From: Bradyrhizobium sp. WSM1743
Lineage (GTDB): Bacteria > Pseudomonadota > Alphaproteobacteria > Rhizobiales > Xanthobacteraceae
Direction of reading: 5' to 3'
Assembly: GCF_000473065.1 (NCBI RefSeq)
Contig: NZ_AXAZ01000009.1
Span: forward strand, 124,001 to 188,000
DNA length: 64,000 nucleotides
Positions within the stretch are counted from its first letter, which is position 1. Each line of letters opens with the position of its first letter. The notes under the pieces are model-generated. The model saw nothing but the letters and a program-made list of their open reading frames with translations. It searched no databases and was not told where the DNA came from. A program made the position numbers and the translations under genes. Of this stretch, positions 28,741-38,276 are shown one piece after another.

Positions 28741-30549
28741 CTATGCGCGAACTCTGACATAGCTGCCGGGCGCGTCCTCGATCGGCGGGAATGCTTCGCT
28801 GCCGACCGCCCGCGCCGGGACTTCCTCGGGATCGAGCCCGCCCAGCCACTCCCGCCAGTCGGGCCACCACGAGCCCTTGTGCTCCACGGCTCCCTTCATC
28901 CACTGCGCGATGTTGACGTCCTTGATGTTGTCGTTGGTCCAGTACTGGTACTTGCTCGAGGCGGGCGGATTGACCACGCCCGCAATGTGGCCCGAGCCCG
29001 ACAGCACGTACTTCACCGGACCGCCGAAGAACTGCGAGCCGTAGAGCACCGAGTCAGCGGGCGCTATGTGGTCCTCGCGGGTGGCGAGATTGTAGACGGG
29101 CACCTTGACCTTGGAGAGATCGAGCAGGGTATTGTCGAGCACCATCGTGCCGGCGGAGAGCCGGTTCTCCAGATAGCAATTGCGCAAGTAATAGGAATGA
29201 TTGGCCTGGGTCATGCGCGTCGCGTCGGAGTTCCAGTGCAGCAGGTCGAACGCGCTCGGCTGCTGGCCCTTCAGGTAGTTGCTGACGACATAGGACCAGA
29301 TCAGGTCATTGGAGCGCAGCATGTTGAAGGCCATCGCCATCTTCGAGCCTTCGAGCACGCCGGCGGCCCTCATGTCCTGCTCGAGCGCTGCGATCTGCTC
29401 CTCGTCGACGAACACGAGGAGATCGCCGGCGTGGGTGAAGTCGACCTGCGCGGCGAAGAACGTCGCGGACGACACGCGCTGACGGCGCTTCTCGGCGAGC
29501 CAGGCCAGCGTGGTCGCGAGCATGGTGCCGCCGACGCAATAGCCGGCGGTGTGCACCTTCATCTCGCCGGTGACCTTCTCGATCACGTCCATCGCCGTGA
29601 GCGGGCCTTCCTTCATGTAGTCTTCCCAGCCCTTGTTGCCGAGCCGCTTGTCCGGATTGACCCACGAGATCACGAAGACGGTGATGCCCTGGTCGACGCA
29701 CCACTTGATGTAGGATTTCTCCGGCTTGAGATCGAGGATGTAGAACTTGTTGATCCAGGGCGGCACGATCAGGAGCGGTGTGCGCAGCACCTTCTCCGTG
29801 GTCGGCGCGTACTGGATCAGCTGCATCATCTCGTTCTGGTAGATCACCTTGCCCGGCGTCGTCGCCATGTTGACGCCGACGACGAGATTGTCCGGATTGG
29901 ACTGGCGGATCTTCAACATGCCTTTGCCGGCGGCGATGTCCTCGGCCAGCATCGTCAGGCCGCGCGCAAGATTCTCGCCGCTGGACGCCACCGTCTCGCG
30001 CAGCACCTCGGGATTGGTCAGCACGAAGTTCGATGGCGAGAGCGCGTTGGTGACCTGCTGGACGTAGAACTCGGCCTTGCGGCGCGTGTGCGGATCGAGC
30101 CCTTCGGCATCGCGCACCAGCTCCTGCGCCCATTTGGTCGTGAGCAGATAGAGCTGCATGACGAAATCGAAGAACTGGTTCGACTTCCATTCCGGATCGG
30201 CAAAGCGCTTGTCGCGCGGCGAGGGAGCGATTGCGGGCGGGGCCTCCTGGCCGGCCATGCGCCGCGCCGCCGAGCCCCAGAGGTCGAGATAGTCCTTGGC
30301 GAGCTTGGTCTGGAGATCGGAGGAGCGGGATGTATCCGACAGCCAGTATTCGGCGACCGACGTGAAGGTCTTGACGACCTCAGCGAGCTCGGCCGGTGGA
30401 CGATCCTGCACCTCGCCGCTCTCGCGCGGCTTAAGGTAAGCGGCAAGTGCCTTGCCGCCGCTCTCCATCGCCCGCGCGACATTCATCGCGAAGGCTTCCG
30501 CATCGAACTTCGTCTCGGGTTTCGGCGTGTCGGTCGTGGCCATGCTCAT
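28741..30549 (-). CDS. phaC: Class I poly(3-hydroxyalkanoate) synthase
   Basis: Polymerises 3-hydroxyacyl-CoA into PHA storage granules. The 602-residue length is class I. The lipase-like box is GYCVGG with the nucleophile Cys338; the Asp in TREDHIAP and the His in SGSGHIAGVVNPP complete the catalytic triad. PhaC_N features (NPEVLRETVASSGENLARG, PPWINKFYILDL) are present. phaA and phaB are not adjacent, and the upstream gene is a divergent lipoprotein. ATG 30549 or 30543 could be the start. Confidence 0.97.
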   Translation of the reverse strand: MSMATTDTPKPETKFDAEAFAMNVARAMESGGKALAAYLKPRESGEVQDRPPAELAEVVKTFTSVAEYWLSDTSRSSDLQTKLAKDYLDLWGSAARRMAGQEAPPAIAPSPRDKRFADPEWKSNQFFDFVMQLYLLTTKWAQELVRDAEGLDPHTRRKAEFYVQQVTNALSPSNFVLTNPEVLRETVASSGENLARGLTMLAEDIAAGKGMLKIRQSNPDNLVVGVNMATTPGKVIYQNEMMQLIQYAPTTEKVLRTPLLIVPPWINKFYILDLKPEKSYIKWCVDQGITVFVISWVNPDKRLGNKGWEDYMKEGPLTAMDVIEKVTGEMKVHTAGYCVGGTMLATTLAWLAEKRRQRVSSATFFAAQVDFTHAGDLLVFVDEEQIAALEQDMRAAGVLEGSKMAMAFNMLRSNDLIWSYVVSNYLKGQQPSAFDLLHWNSDATRMTQANHSYYLRNCYLENRLSAGTMVLDNTLLDLSKVKVPVYNLATREDHIAPADSVLYGSQFFGGPVKYVLSGSGHIAGVVNPPASSKYQYWTNDNIKDVNIAQWMKGAVEHKGSWWPDWREWLGGLDPEEVPARAVGSEAFPPIEDAPGSYVRVRA

Positions 30550-30802
30550 GAGCAGAACAGTAACGATTCATTCCGTATTCGTCACCGCGAAGCTCGCATG
30601 TTTGACGTTAAACACTCTCGAAGATGTGTTGCACTGCGACAAAATTTCTTGGTTCCGTCACAATCGAGCCGCACCGCTCGGCTTGGTAGCGCCGGGCTAT
30701 TTTCTCGCTCACGCCATTTGGGCAGCAATGGTTTGAGCTTGGGCGCGGTCTTGGGTAAGGTTGCCCGGGGCCGTGCTTTGGGACGAGTAGGGGATTTCCC
30801 AA

Positions 30803-31078
30803 GTGTTGGCGTTATGGGACCTGCAAAGGACGCTGCCGATCTGCGGCGCGCTGTTGATTGCGGCGCTCGCCCTCGGCGGGTGTTCGAGCCAGCTCGCGGA
30901 TCTGACGCCCGCGGATGCGCAGCCGCATGCCAGGGAGCCTGGTACCTATCTGCCGGTGCACGATCTGCCGCCGGATCGCGATCAGGCAATCATCCCGCCG
31001 GAGCAGCGCGCCAAGATCGAGGCCGAGCTCGCCGCCGCGCGCGATCGCCAGGCTGTGGCCGCCAAGGACGCCAAATAG
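30803..31078 (+). CDS. Small lipoprotein
   Basis: A 91-residue product with a lipoprotein signal: a hydrophobic stretch followed by the lipobox LALGGCSS (Cys near residue 27), then a Pro/Asp-rich mature part and an Ala/Glu/Arg-rich helix at the end (PPEQRAKIEAELAAARDRQ). The start is GTG 30803, with AGGGGA 8 bases upstream. Membrane-anchored, unknown function. It is divergent from phaC. Confidence 0.75.
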   Translation: MLALWDLQRTLPICGALLIAALALGGCSSQLADLTPADAQPHAREPGTYLPVHDLPPDRDQAIIPPEQRAKIEAELAAARDRQAVAAKDAK

Positions 31079-31304
31079 CCCGTGACGTGAGACGGGCAAC
31101 GTAATCGCTGGCGCCTCCGCTTTGCCGTGCTAAAAGACCTCGGTTCAGCCAAGAGTCAGGGCGAACGACTTCAGTCTTCGTCGTCGACGATTGCTCTAAG
31201 TATTTGATTTTGAGTAATTTTCGCGATGGGGCTGAGGGCCTTTTGGAATGGCCCTCTTGATCTGTCGATTCTGTCCTGACCGGTTGCCCGGAGCCCAGAG
31301 AGCC

Positions 31305-32525
31305 ATGGAAGAATTTTACCGCATTCGCCGCCTTCCGCCTTACGTGTTTGAGCAGGTCAACCGGGCCAAGGCGGCTGCGCGGAATGCCGGCGCCGACATC
31401 ATCGACCTCGGCATGGGTAATCCGGACCTGCCGGCGCCGCCGCATGTGCTGGAGAAGTTGAAGGAGACGCTCGGCAAGCCGCGCACCGACCGCTACTCGG
31501 CCTCGCGCGGCATCCCCGGACTGCGCAGGGCCCAGGCCGCCTACTACGCCCGTCGCTTCGGCGTGAAGCTCAATCCCGACACCCAGGTGGTGGCGACGCT
31601 GGGTTCGAAGGAAGGTTTTGCCAACGTGGCGCAGGCAATCACCGCGCCCGGCGATGTCATCCTCTGTCCGAACCCGAGCTATCCGATTCACGCCTTCGGC
31701 TTTTTGATGGCGGGCGGCGTGATCCGCTCGGTGCCATCGGAGCCGACGCCGCAGTTCTTCGAGGCGGCGGAGCGGGCGATCATCCATTCGATCCCGAAGC
31801 CGCTGGCGCTCGTCGTCTGCTATCCCTCGAACCCCACGGCCTATGTCGCGAGTCTCGATTTCTACAAGGACCTCGTCGCCTTCGCGAAGAAGCACGAGAT
31901 CCTGATCCTGTCCGATCTCGCTTATGCCGAGGTCTATTTCGACGAGAACAACCCGCCGCCCTCGGTGCTGCAGGTGCCGGGCGCGATGGACGTCACCGTC
32001 GAGTTCACCTCGATGTCGAAGACCTACTCGATGGCCGGCTGGCGCATGGGCTTTGCGGTCGGCAATGAGCGCGTGATCGCAGCGCTCGCCCGCGTCAAAT
32101 CCTATCTCGACTACGGCGCCTTCACGCCGGTCCAGGTCGCGGCGACGGCGGCGCTCAACGGCCCGGACGATTGCATCAAGGAGATGCGCGACACCTACCG
32201 CAAGCGTCGCGACGCGCTGGTGGAATCGTTTGGCCGCGCCGGCTGGGAGATTCCGCCGCCGGAGGCCTCGATGTTCGCCTGGGTGCCGCTGCCGGAAGCC
32301 TTCCGCAGCATCGGCAGCATGCAGTTCGCAACCCTGATGGTGGAGAAATCCGGCGTCGCGGTCTCGCCCGGCGTCGGCTTCGGCGAGCATGGTGAAGGAT
32401 ATGTTCGCATCGCCATGGTGGAAAACGAGCAACGGATCAGGCAGGCCGCGCGCGGCGTGCGCCGCTTCCTTGAAAGCGGGATCGAAACGTTGCACAACGT
32501 CGTTCCGCTCGCCAATCGGCGTTGA
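31305..32525 (+). CDS. Class I/II aminotransferase (AlaC / LL-DAP aminotransferase-like)
   Basis: Fold-type I PLP enzyme of 406 residues: N-terminal EEFYRIRRLPPYVFEQVN, DLGMGNPD, YPSNPTA, DLAYAE and the PLP-lysine motif SMSKTYSMAGWRMG. It is often annotated LL-diaminopimelate aminotransferase, but the sequence is also close to alanine transaminase AlaC. ATG 31305 is preceded by AGAGAG. It lies 29 bp upstream of hom, and I recall the order aminotransferase-hom-glpX as common in rhizobia, which suggests a role in amino acid metabolism. Confidence 0.9.
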   Translation: MEEFYRIRRLPPYVFEQVNRAKAAARNAGADIIDLGMGNPDLPAPPHVLEKLKETLGKPRTDRYSASRGIPGLRRAQAAYYARRFGVKLNPDTQVVATLGSKEGFANVAQAITAPGDVILCPNPSYPIHAFGFLMAGGVIRSVPSEPTPQFFEAAERAIIHSIPKPLALVVCYPSNPTAYVASLDFYKDLVAFAKKHEILILSDLAYAEVYFDENNPPPSVLQVPGAMDVTVEFTSMSKTYSMAGWRMGFAVGNERVIAALARVKSYLDYGAFTPVQVAATAALNGPDDCIKEMRDTYRKRRDALVESFGRAGWEIPPPEASMFAWVPLPEAFRSIGSMQFATLMVEKSGVAVSPGVGFGEHGEGYVRIAMVENEQRIRQAARGVRRFLESGIETLHNVVPLANRR

Positions 32526-32554
32526 GTTCTCTTCGGCAGGTTTTCTAAGGCATC

Positions 32555-33871
32555 ATGGTTGCACCCCTGAAAGTGGGCATAGCGGGGCTCGGCACCGTGG
32601 GCGCCGAAGTTGTCCGTTTGATTGAAACGCAGGCGCGCGTGCTCGCGGGCCGCAGCGGCCGCGGCATCCGCGTCGTCGCCGTCACTGCGCGCTCGAAGGC
32701 GAAGAAGCGCGGCATCGATCTGCGCGGCGTCGAATGGGCGAAGGATCCGATGGCGCTCGCCACCCATCCGGAGGTCGATTGCTTCGTCGAGCTGATGGGC
32801 GGCGCCGGCGATCCCGCGCTGTCGGCTGTGGACGCCGCGCTGGGCGCCGGCAAGTCGGTCGTCACCGCCAACAAGGCGCTGCTGGCCAAGCACGGCCTCA
32901 AGCTCGCCAAGGCGGCTGAAAAGCACGGCGGCGCGCTGAATTTCGAGGCAGCCGTCGGCGCAGCCATCCCTGTCATCAAGACGTTACGCGAAGGTCTTGC
33001 CGGAACCGGCATCACCCGCGTCTACGGGATCCTCAACGGCACCTGCAATTACATCCTGACGCGGATGGAGCAGGAGGGGCTGTCCTTCGCCGAATGCCTC
33101 AAGGACGCGCAGCGGCTCGGCTATGCCGAGGCCAATCCGTCCTTCGACGTCGACGGCCACGACACTGCGCAGAAGCTCGCCATTCTCGCCAGCCTCGCCT
33201 TCGGCACGAAAGTTGCTCAAAGCGCCGTGTATGTCGAAGGCATCTCATCCATCGCGCCGGAAGATCTTCGCGCCGCCGCCGATCTCGGTTACCGCGTCAA
33301 GCTGCTCGGCGTTGCGGTTCGCACCGCCAAGGGCATCGAGCAACGCGTGCATCCGACCATGGTTCCCAAATCCTCCTCGATCGCGCAGGTGATGGGTGTC
33401 ACCAATGCGGTCACGATCGATGGCGAGGGCATTCCGCCGATCACCCTGGTCGGCCCCGGTGCCGGCGGTGCTGCGACGGCATCAGCCGTCGTTGCCGACA
33501 TCGCCGACGTCGCGCGCGGCATCCGCGCCAATCCGTTCGGCCGGCCGATCTCGCAACTCCGCGACACCAAGAAGGCGCCGATGGAGCGGCATGAAGGCGG
33601 TTATTACATCCGCCTGCTCGCGCGCGATTTCCCCGGCACTGCGGCGGCGATCGCGACCCGGCTTGCAGAGCAGAAGATTTCGATCGAGTCGATCGTGCAG
33701 CGTCATCCCAATGGCGGCGCTGCGCCGGCCGACGGCAAGGCGGTCCCCGTGCCCGTCATCCTGATCACCTATGCCACGCATGAGGACGCCGTGCGCCGCG
33801 CACTCGCCGCCGTGCAGAAGGACAAGGTCATCAGCGGACGGCCGCAGGTGATCCGGATCGAGAAGAACTGA
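32555..33871 (+). CDS. hom: Homoserine dehydrogenase
   Basis: Reduces aspartate semialdehyde to homoserine for threonine and methionine synthesis. The 438-residue protein has the N-terminal NAD(P) domain (GIAGLGTVGAEVVRL), the catalytic region with GILNGTCNYILT and ANPSFDVDGHDTAQKL, and a C-terminal ACT domain (YYIRLLARDFPGTAAAIA) for feedback control. It starts at ATG 32555 with TAAGG upstream, downstream of the aminotransferase gene. Confidence 0.97.
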   Translation: MVAPLKVGIAGLGTVGAEVVRLIETQARVLAGRSGRGIRVVAVTARSKAKKRGIDLRGVEWAKDPMALATHPEVDCFVELMGGAGDPALSAVDAALGAGKSVVTANKALLAKHGLKLAKAAEKHGGALNFEAAVGAAIPVIKTLREGLAGTGITRVYGILNGTCNYILTRMEQEGLSFAECLKDAQRLGYAEANPSFDVDGHDTAQKLAILASLAFGTKVAQSAVYVEGISSIAPEDLRAAADLGYRVKLLGVAVRTAKGIEQRVHPTMVPKSSSIAQVMGVTNAVTIDGEGIPPITLVGPGAGGAATASAVVADIADVARGIRANPFGRPISQLRDTKKAPMERHEGGYYIRLLARDFPGTAAAIATRLAEQKISIESIVQRHPNGGAAPADGKAVPVPVILITYATHEDAVRRALAAVQKDKVISGRPQVIRIEKN

Positions 33872-33959
33872 GGCGGTTGTTCATTCGAACGAACCGTGGG
33901 CGTTGAGAGTTGATGCGGGCAGAGATGTCTGTCCCAAACCGTTTCGAAGGAGTAAGCCG

Positions 33960-34961
33960 ATGTCGACCCATATTTCAGTCCCGCCGCAAGCGTTGCTCGA
34001 GCGCATCCTCACGCTGGAGATTGTGCGGGTGACGGAGCGGGCGGCGGTGTCGTCGGCGCGGTTGCGCGGGCACGGCAACGAGAAGCAAGCTGACCAGGCC
34101 GCCGTCGACGCCATGCGCCGCGAGCTCAACAAGCTGCCGATCGAAGGCACTATCGTGATCGGCGAAGGCGAGCGCGACGAGGCGCCGATGCTCTTCATCG
34201 GCGAGAAGGTCGGCATGAATGCCGGTCCCCAGGTCGATATCGCCGTCGATCCACTCGAAGGCACCACGCTGTGCGCCAAGAACATGCCGGGCGCGATCGC
34301 GACCATGGCAATGGCCGATGGCGGCACGCTGCTGCACGCTCCCGATGTCTACATGCAGAAGCTCGCGATCGGACCCGGTTACGACAAGGGCGTGGTCGAT
34401 CTCGATGCTTCGCCTGCCGACAACGTCCGCCGCCTCGCCAAGGCCAAGGGCGTCAAGCCGGAAGGCATCACCGTTCTCGTGCTCGACCGTCCGCGCCACG
34501 CCGACATCATTGCGAGCGTGCGCTCGACCGGCGCTGCGGTGCGCCTGATCACAGACGGCGACGTCGCCGGCGTCATTCACTGCGCCGACCCCGACAACAC
34601 CGGCGTCGACATGTATCTCGGCACGGGCGGCGCGCCGGAAGGCGTGCTCGCGGCCGTGGCGCTGCGCTGCATCGGCGGCCAGATGCAGTGCCGCCTCATC
34701 CTCGATTCCGACGAGAAGCGTGAGCGCGCCGCCAAGATGGGCGTCAACGACCCCAAGATGATCTACGGCATCGAGGACATGGCGCGCGGCGACTGCCTGT
34801 TCGCCGCCACCGGCGTCACCACGGGCTCGCTGCTCTCAGGCGTCAAGTTCCGCAAGGACGGCGTGATCGAGACCGAGACGGTGGTGATGCGCTCCGTCAC
34901 CGGCACCGTGCGCTACATCAAGGCCGAGCACCGCGAGCTGGCGAAGTTCCATCTGGATTGA
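33960..34961 (+). CDS. glpX: Fructose-1,6-bisphosphatase class II
   Basis: GlpX-type FBPase (333 residues) for gluconeogenesis. Motifs: GEGERDEAPML near residue 66 and IAVDPLEGTTLCAKNMPGAI (metal-binding Asp/Glu). AAGGAG precedes ATG 33960; the upstream start at 33903 lacks such a site. It lies 89 bp downstream of hom. Confidence 0.95.
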   Translation: MSTHISVPPQALLERILTLEIVRVTERAAVSSARLRGHGNEKQADQAAVDAMRRELNKLPIEGTIVIGEGERDEAPMLFIGEKVGMNAGPQVDIAVDPLEGTTLCAKNMPGAIATMAMADGGTLLHAPDVYMQKLAIGPGYDKGVVDLDASPADNVRRLAKAKGVKPEGITVLVLDRPRHADIIASVRSTGAAVRLITDGDVAGVIHCADPDNTGVDMYLGTGGAPEGVLAAVALRCIGGQMQCRLILDSDEKRERAAKMGVNDPKMIYGIEDMARGDCLFAATGVTTGSLLSGVKFRKDGVIETETVVMRSVTGTVRYIKAEHRELAKFHLD

Positions 34962-34967
34962 GACTGC

Positions 34968-35058
34968 CGTCATTCCGGGGCTCGCGAAGCGAGAACCCGG
35001 AATCTCGCGCCACGACTTCTGGATTCCGGGCTCGCGCCCTGCGCGCGCCGGAATGACG
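34968..35058. repeat. CGTCATTCCGG palindromic repeat, copy 1
   Basis: CGTCATTCCGG (34968-34978) and its exact reverse complement CCGGAATGACG (35048-35058) enclose further GC-rich dyads (CTCGCGAAGCGAGAA, ATTCCGGGCTCGCG). A second copy with the same arms is at 55670-55762. It lies between glpX and the haloacid dehalogenase gene. Confidence 0.85.
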
Positions 35059-35081
35059 ACAAGAATAATCAGGAAGCGCCC

Positions 35082-35801
35082 ATGTCCGATCTCTCTGCCG
35101 TCAAAGCGCTGGTCTTCGACGTGTTCGGCACGGTCGTGGACTGGCGCACCAGTCTGATCACCGACTTCATGTGGTGGGGTAAGCAGCGCGGCATCAGCGC
35201 TGATTGGACCGCGCTCGTCGACGGCTGGCGCGGCATGTACGTCGCCTCCATGGACGACGTGCGCAAGCATCCCGAGCGCGGCTACGTCATGCTCGACGAT
35301 CTGCATCGCCGCTCGCTGGAGAAGCTCGTCGAGAAATTCGCGATCAAGGGCCTCACCGAGGCCGATCTCGATTATCTCACCAAGGGCTGGCACCGGCTCA
35401 ATCCCTGGCCCGACAGCGTCGCCGGCCTGACGCGGCTCAAGACGAAATTCGTGATCGCGCCGCTCTCGAACGGCAACGTGGCGCTGCTCACCAACATGGC
35501 GAAGTTTGCAGGGCTGCCGTGGGACCTCATCATGTCGGCCGAGCTGTTCGAGCACTACAAGCCCGATCCCGAGACTTATCTCGGCGCCGCGCGCCTGCTC
35601 TGCCTCAAGCCGGAAGAGGTGATGATGGTCGCCGCCCACAACGGCGATCTCGCCGCCGCGCAGAAGAACGGATTGAAGACCGCCTTCGTGACGCGGCCGA
35701 CGGAGTATGGTCCGCTTCAGAAGGTGGACTTCGAGGCGATCGGCAATTGGGACATCGTTGCGAAGGATTTTGGCGGGATCGCCGATAAATTGGGCTGCTA
35801 G
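35082..35801 (+). CDS. HAD-family haloacid dehalogenase type II
   Basis: A 239-residue HAD enzyme: nucleophile Asp13 in FDVFGT, IAPLSNGN (motif II) and AAHNGDLAAA (motif IV region) in the layout of L-2-haloacid dehalogenases (cap domain inserted after motif I). It would hydrolyse the C-halogen bond of 2-haloalkanoic acids; other HAD phosphatase roles cannot be excluded. It is the first gene of the accessory-looking stretch after glpX. Confidence 0.85.
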   Translation: MSDLSAVKALVFDVFGTVVDWRTSLITDFMWWGKQRGISADWTALVDGWRGMYVASMDDVRKHPERGYVMLDDLHRRSLEKLVEKFAIKGLTEADLDYLTKGWHRLNPWPDSVAGLTRLKTKFVIAPLSNGNVALLTNMAKFAGLPWDLIMSAELFEHYKPDPETYLGAARLLCLKPEEVMMVAAHNGDLAAAQKNGLKTAFVTRPTEYGPLQKVDFEAIGNWDIVAKDFGGIADKLGC

Positions 35802-35886
35802 GGCGCGCTTCGTGACGCAGCAAGTTCTTTTGCTTCCTGCGATACGCCGTTGCATCGCGTCGAGGTGACGTGAAGGTCTGAAGATC

Positions 35887-36300
35887 ATGAGCAAGCTGGT
35901 CCCCGAGCGCTATCGACACCTCCGGACATTTGCGTTCGGCGACAGCCCTGCGCTGGCGGATGAATTGGTCGAGCTCGTCATCAAGGGCATCAAGACCGCG
36001 ACGTGCAGCACCGAAGACGAGCCGAACACCTCCACGCCCGGTGAGCGCTGGGTCGTGCTCGACGGCCGAGGAGAGCCGCGTTGCGTCATCGAATCCGTTG
36101 AGGTGACGTATCGGCGCTTCAACGAGGTCGACGCAGCCTTTGCGTATGAGGAGGGTGAAGGTGACCGGAGCCTGACCTATTGGCGCCGCGCCCATCAGTC
36201 CTATTTCGGCAGGCTCGGACGATATAGCGACGACATGATGCTGATGTGCGAGCGTTTTCGCCTTGTCGAGGTCTTCGGCGATGCCGAGAGGGATCCATAG
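35887..36300 (+). CDS. ASCH domain protein
   Basis: A 137-residue protein matching the ASCH fold: FGDSPALADELVELVIKGIKTATCS, the GERWVVLDGRGEPRCVIE loop and a C-terminal CERFRLVE strand. ASCH domains resemble PUA domains and are predicted RNA-binding or nucleoside-hydrolase proteins (YqfB-like); the exact activity is not known for this subgroup. Confidence 0.8.
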   Translation: MSKLVPERYRHLRTFAFGDSPALADELVELVIKGIKTATCSTEDEPNTSTPGERWVVLDGRGEPRCVIESVEVTYRRFNEVDAAFAYEEGEGDRSLTYWRRAHQSYFGRLGRYSDDMMLMCERFRLVEVFGDAERDP

Positions 36301-36371
36301 CTACGAGAGTGATGCTCATCTGCAGGCGCGCCTGGACCGCTTGTAAGCGTGGCCTTGCGCAGTGATGCACG

Positions 36372-36397
36372 ATCCGGGCGGCTCGCGCCGCCCGGAC
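36372..36397. terminator. GC-rich hairpin between convergent genes
   Basis: TCCGGGCGGC (36373-36382) pairs with GCCGCCCGGA (36387-36396) around TCGC. It lies between the ASCH gene and the minus-strand metallo-beta-lactamase fold gene. There is no T-run, so factor-independent termination is uncertain. Confidence 0.4.
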
Positions 36398-36410
36398 GTG
36401 ATCTGCCCGC

Positions 36411-37382
36411 CTACAACGTCATCTTCATCGGCTCCGGATAGTAGTGGAAGCCGTCGCCCGACTTGGCGACGTGGCCGTAGCCGGGCCAGGCGAAGTGATA
36501 GGACATCACCGGGGTCTTGTTGGCCGCAAGCATCGTCAGCAGTTTCACGCGCGACTCCGCCGCCTGCTTCGGGTCTGTGTCATAAGAGAATTCCATCCGC
36601 GGCCGCTCCAGCAGCAGTACCGAATGGTGCGAGAGATCGCCGAGGAACGCGAACGATTTGCCCGCCGAGGAGACCATGAAAATGGTGTGGCCGACGGTGT
36701 GGCCGGGCGCCGCGATCGCCTGCACGCCGGGCAGAAATTCCTGGCCGTCCTTGAAGAACACGATGCGGTCGCGCACCGGCAGCAGGTTCTTGCGGGCGTG
36801 AACGACGAAGTCCTTGGCCGCGCTGCCGAGCTTGCCCTCGTCGGTCCAGAAGTCGAAGTCGGTCTGCGAGATGTAGACTTGCGCATTCGGAAACAGCGGC
36901 TTGCCGCCCTCGTCGACGATGCCCCCGATGTGGTCGATATGGGCATGCGAGCAGACCACGGCGTCGATGTCCTCCGGCTTGATGCCGGCCTCGGTCATGC
37001 TCTTCTGCTGGCGGCCGGTGCTGGCGCCGAACATCTTCGATGAGCCCATGCCGGTGTCGAACAGGATCAGCTTGTCGCCGGTGTTCACGATCGGCGAGTT
37101 CTGTTCGAGCACGACATTGTCCGGCGACAGGAAATTGTCGGCGAGCATCTTCTTGACCTCTTCCTGGGGAACGCCAAGGAACGTCCCGGAGGGGTCGCCG
37201 AGCGGCAGCGGCCCGTCGGACACGACGGTCACCTCGGCATCGCCGAGAATGAAGCGGTGCCAGTACGGCGTCTGGGTGCCGAGTTTGGGAGCCCGCGCCA
37301 TCGCGCTGCTGCCGAGCATGGCGCTGGCGCCGAGACCGGCGCCGAGTGCGAGTAGGGACCGACGTGAGACATCGATTGTCAT
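36411..37382 (-). CDS. MBL-fold metallohydrolase with Tat-like signal
   Basis: A 323-residue metallo-beta-lactamase-fold enzyme: zinc motif CSHAHIDHIGG (HxHxDH), GHTVGHT, FLGDLSHHS and a late YHFAWPGYGH. The N-terminus has a twin-arginine segment (SRRSLLALGAGLG) followed by AMARA, so export by Tat is likely. Related proteins are lactonases or alkyl sulfatase-like hydrolases; substrate unknown. It faces the ASCH gene. Confidence 0.88.
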   Translation of the reverse strand: MTIDVSRRSLLALGAGLGASAMLGSSAMARAPKLGTQTPYWHRFILGDAEVTVVSDGPLPLGDPSGTFLGVPQEEVKKMLADNFLSPDNVVLEQNSPIVNTGDKLILFDTGMGSSKMFGASTGRQQKSMTEAGIKPEDIDAVVCSHAHIDHIGGIVDEGGKPLFPNAQVYISQTDFDFWTDEGKLGSAAKDFVVHARKNLLPVRDRIVFFKDGQEFLPGVQAIAAPGHTVGHTIFMVSSAGKSFAFLGDLSHHSVLLLERPRMEFSYDTDPKQAAESRVKLLTMLAANKTPVMSYHFAWPGYGHVAKSGDGFHYYPEPMKMTL

Positions 37383-37596
37383 GCGTTTTCTCCGCCTTTG
37401 TCTTTTGTTTTCCGCAAGTGTTCGCGCGTAGCGACCGCCTGATCGGCCCGCGGCCAGAGACGGTGCAAGGCATGCTGCGCCGGTTGCGACAAGCTAGCAA
37501 GTGGAATTACTTGGCACTGCACGCTGAGCGGGAACGATAGTCGGACCGCGAAGGCGACGCGCAAAGGCAGGCCGCGCCAAAGCGCGGTATTGCGGG

Positions 37597-38262
37597 CTAC
37601 GCAATTCTCAACGTGACATCATTGCCTTCCGTCTCGGCAAAGCCCGCCTGCAGGACCTCTTCGCGCTTGTGACGGAGATGCGCACGCAGGATGTGGGCGA
37701 GGCCGACGCCGTCGCGGCGCTGAAGCGCGTTGAGGATCGCCTCGTGCTCCTTCACGGCAAGCGCCCAGCGCTGCGGCGTCATCGGCGTGACGTAGCGCGC
37801 GCGCCGGATGCGCGCGGTCACCGAGGTGTAAAGCCCGGCGAGCACGGGATTTCCTGCTGCGGTCACGATCGCTTCGTGAATGGCGCGGTTGCCGCGATAG
37901 TACTGGATCAGGTCACCGTCGCGATAATGCTGCACCATGTTCGCATGTGCGGCGGCGATCGCGTCGATCTCGCCGTCCGTGATGCGCTCGCAGGCGAGCT
38001 CGCCGGCGAGGGCCTCCAAGCCCTGGCAGACCTCGAACAGGTCGCGCATGTCCTTGTCGGTCAGTTTTGCTGCGCGCGAGCCGCGATGCGGCAGCAGCTG
38101 TACGAGCCCTTCCGCGGCCAGCACCTTGAGCGCCTCGCGCAGCGGCGTGCGCGAGATCTCGAGCCGCTCGCACAGCTCGCGCTCGGGAATCCGCGCGCCC
38201 GGCGGGATTTCGCCGTCGAGCAGGATGGCGCGGATGCGGCCGACGACTTCTTCGTGAAGCAT
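37597..38262 (-). CDS. GntR family regulator, FCD type
   Basis: A 221-residue regulator: winged-helix domain (residues 1-75, with PPGARIPERELCERLEISRTPLREALKVL) and an FCD ligand-binding domain with conserved metal-site residues (ALAGELA, HEAIVTAAGNP). FadR/VanR-type GntR proteins bind DNA as dimers and sense small carboxylates. It is divergent from the crotonase-CoA-transferase-TctCBA run and has an inverted site upstream of its start, so it is the likely local repressor. Confidence 0.92.
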   Translation of the reverse strand: MLHEEVVGRIRAILLDGEIPPGARIPERELCERLEISRTPLREALKVLAAEGLVQLLPHRGSRAAKLTDKDMRDLFEVCQGLEALAGELACERITDGEIDAIAAAHANMVQHYRDGDLIQYYRGNRAIHEAIVTAAGNPVLAGLYTSVTARIRRARYVTPMTPQRWALAVKEHEAILNALQRRDGVGLAHILRAHLRHKREEVLQAGFAETEGNDVTLRIA

Positions 38263-38276
38263 GGGTCTGAGCTCGA

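Noticed and set aside
30629-30642. TTGCACTGCGACAA upstream of phaC as a PhaR-type site
   Set aside because: It has TGC repeats but no clear dyad, and I cannot recall a consensus that it matches well.
28207-31104. A 965-codon open frame on the plus strand
   Set aside because: It runs antisense to phaC and the MAPEG gene, crosses unrelated intergenic regions and has the arginine-rich composition of a shadow frame in GC-rich DNA.
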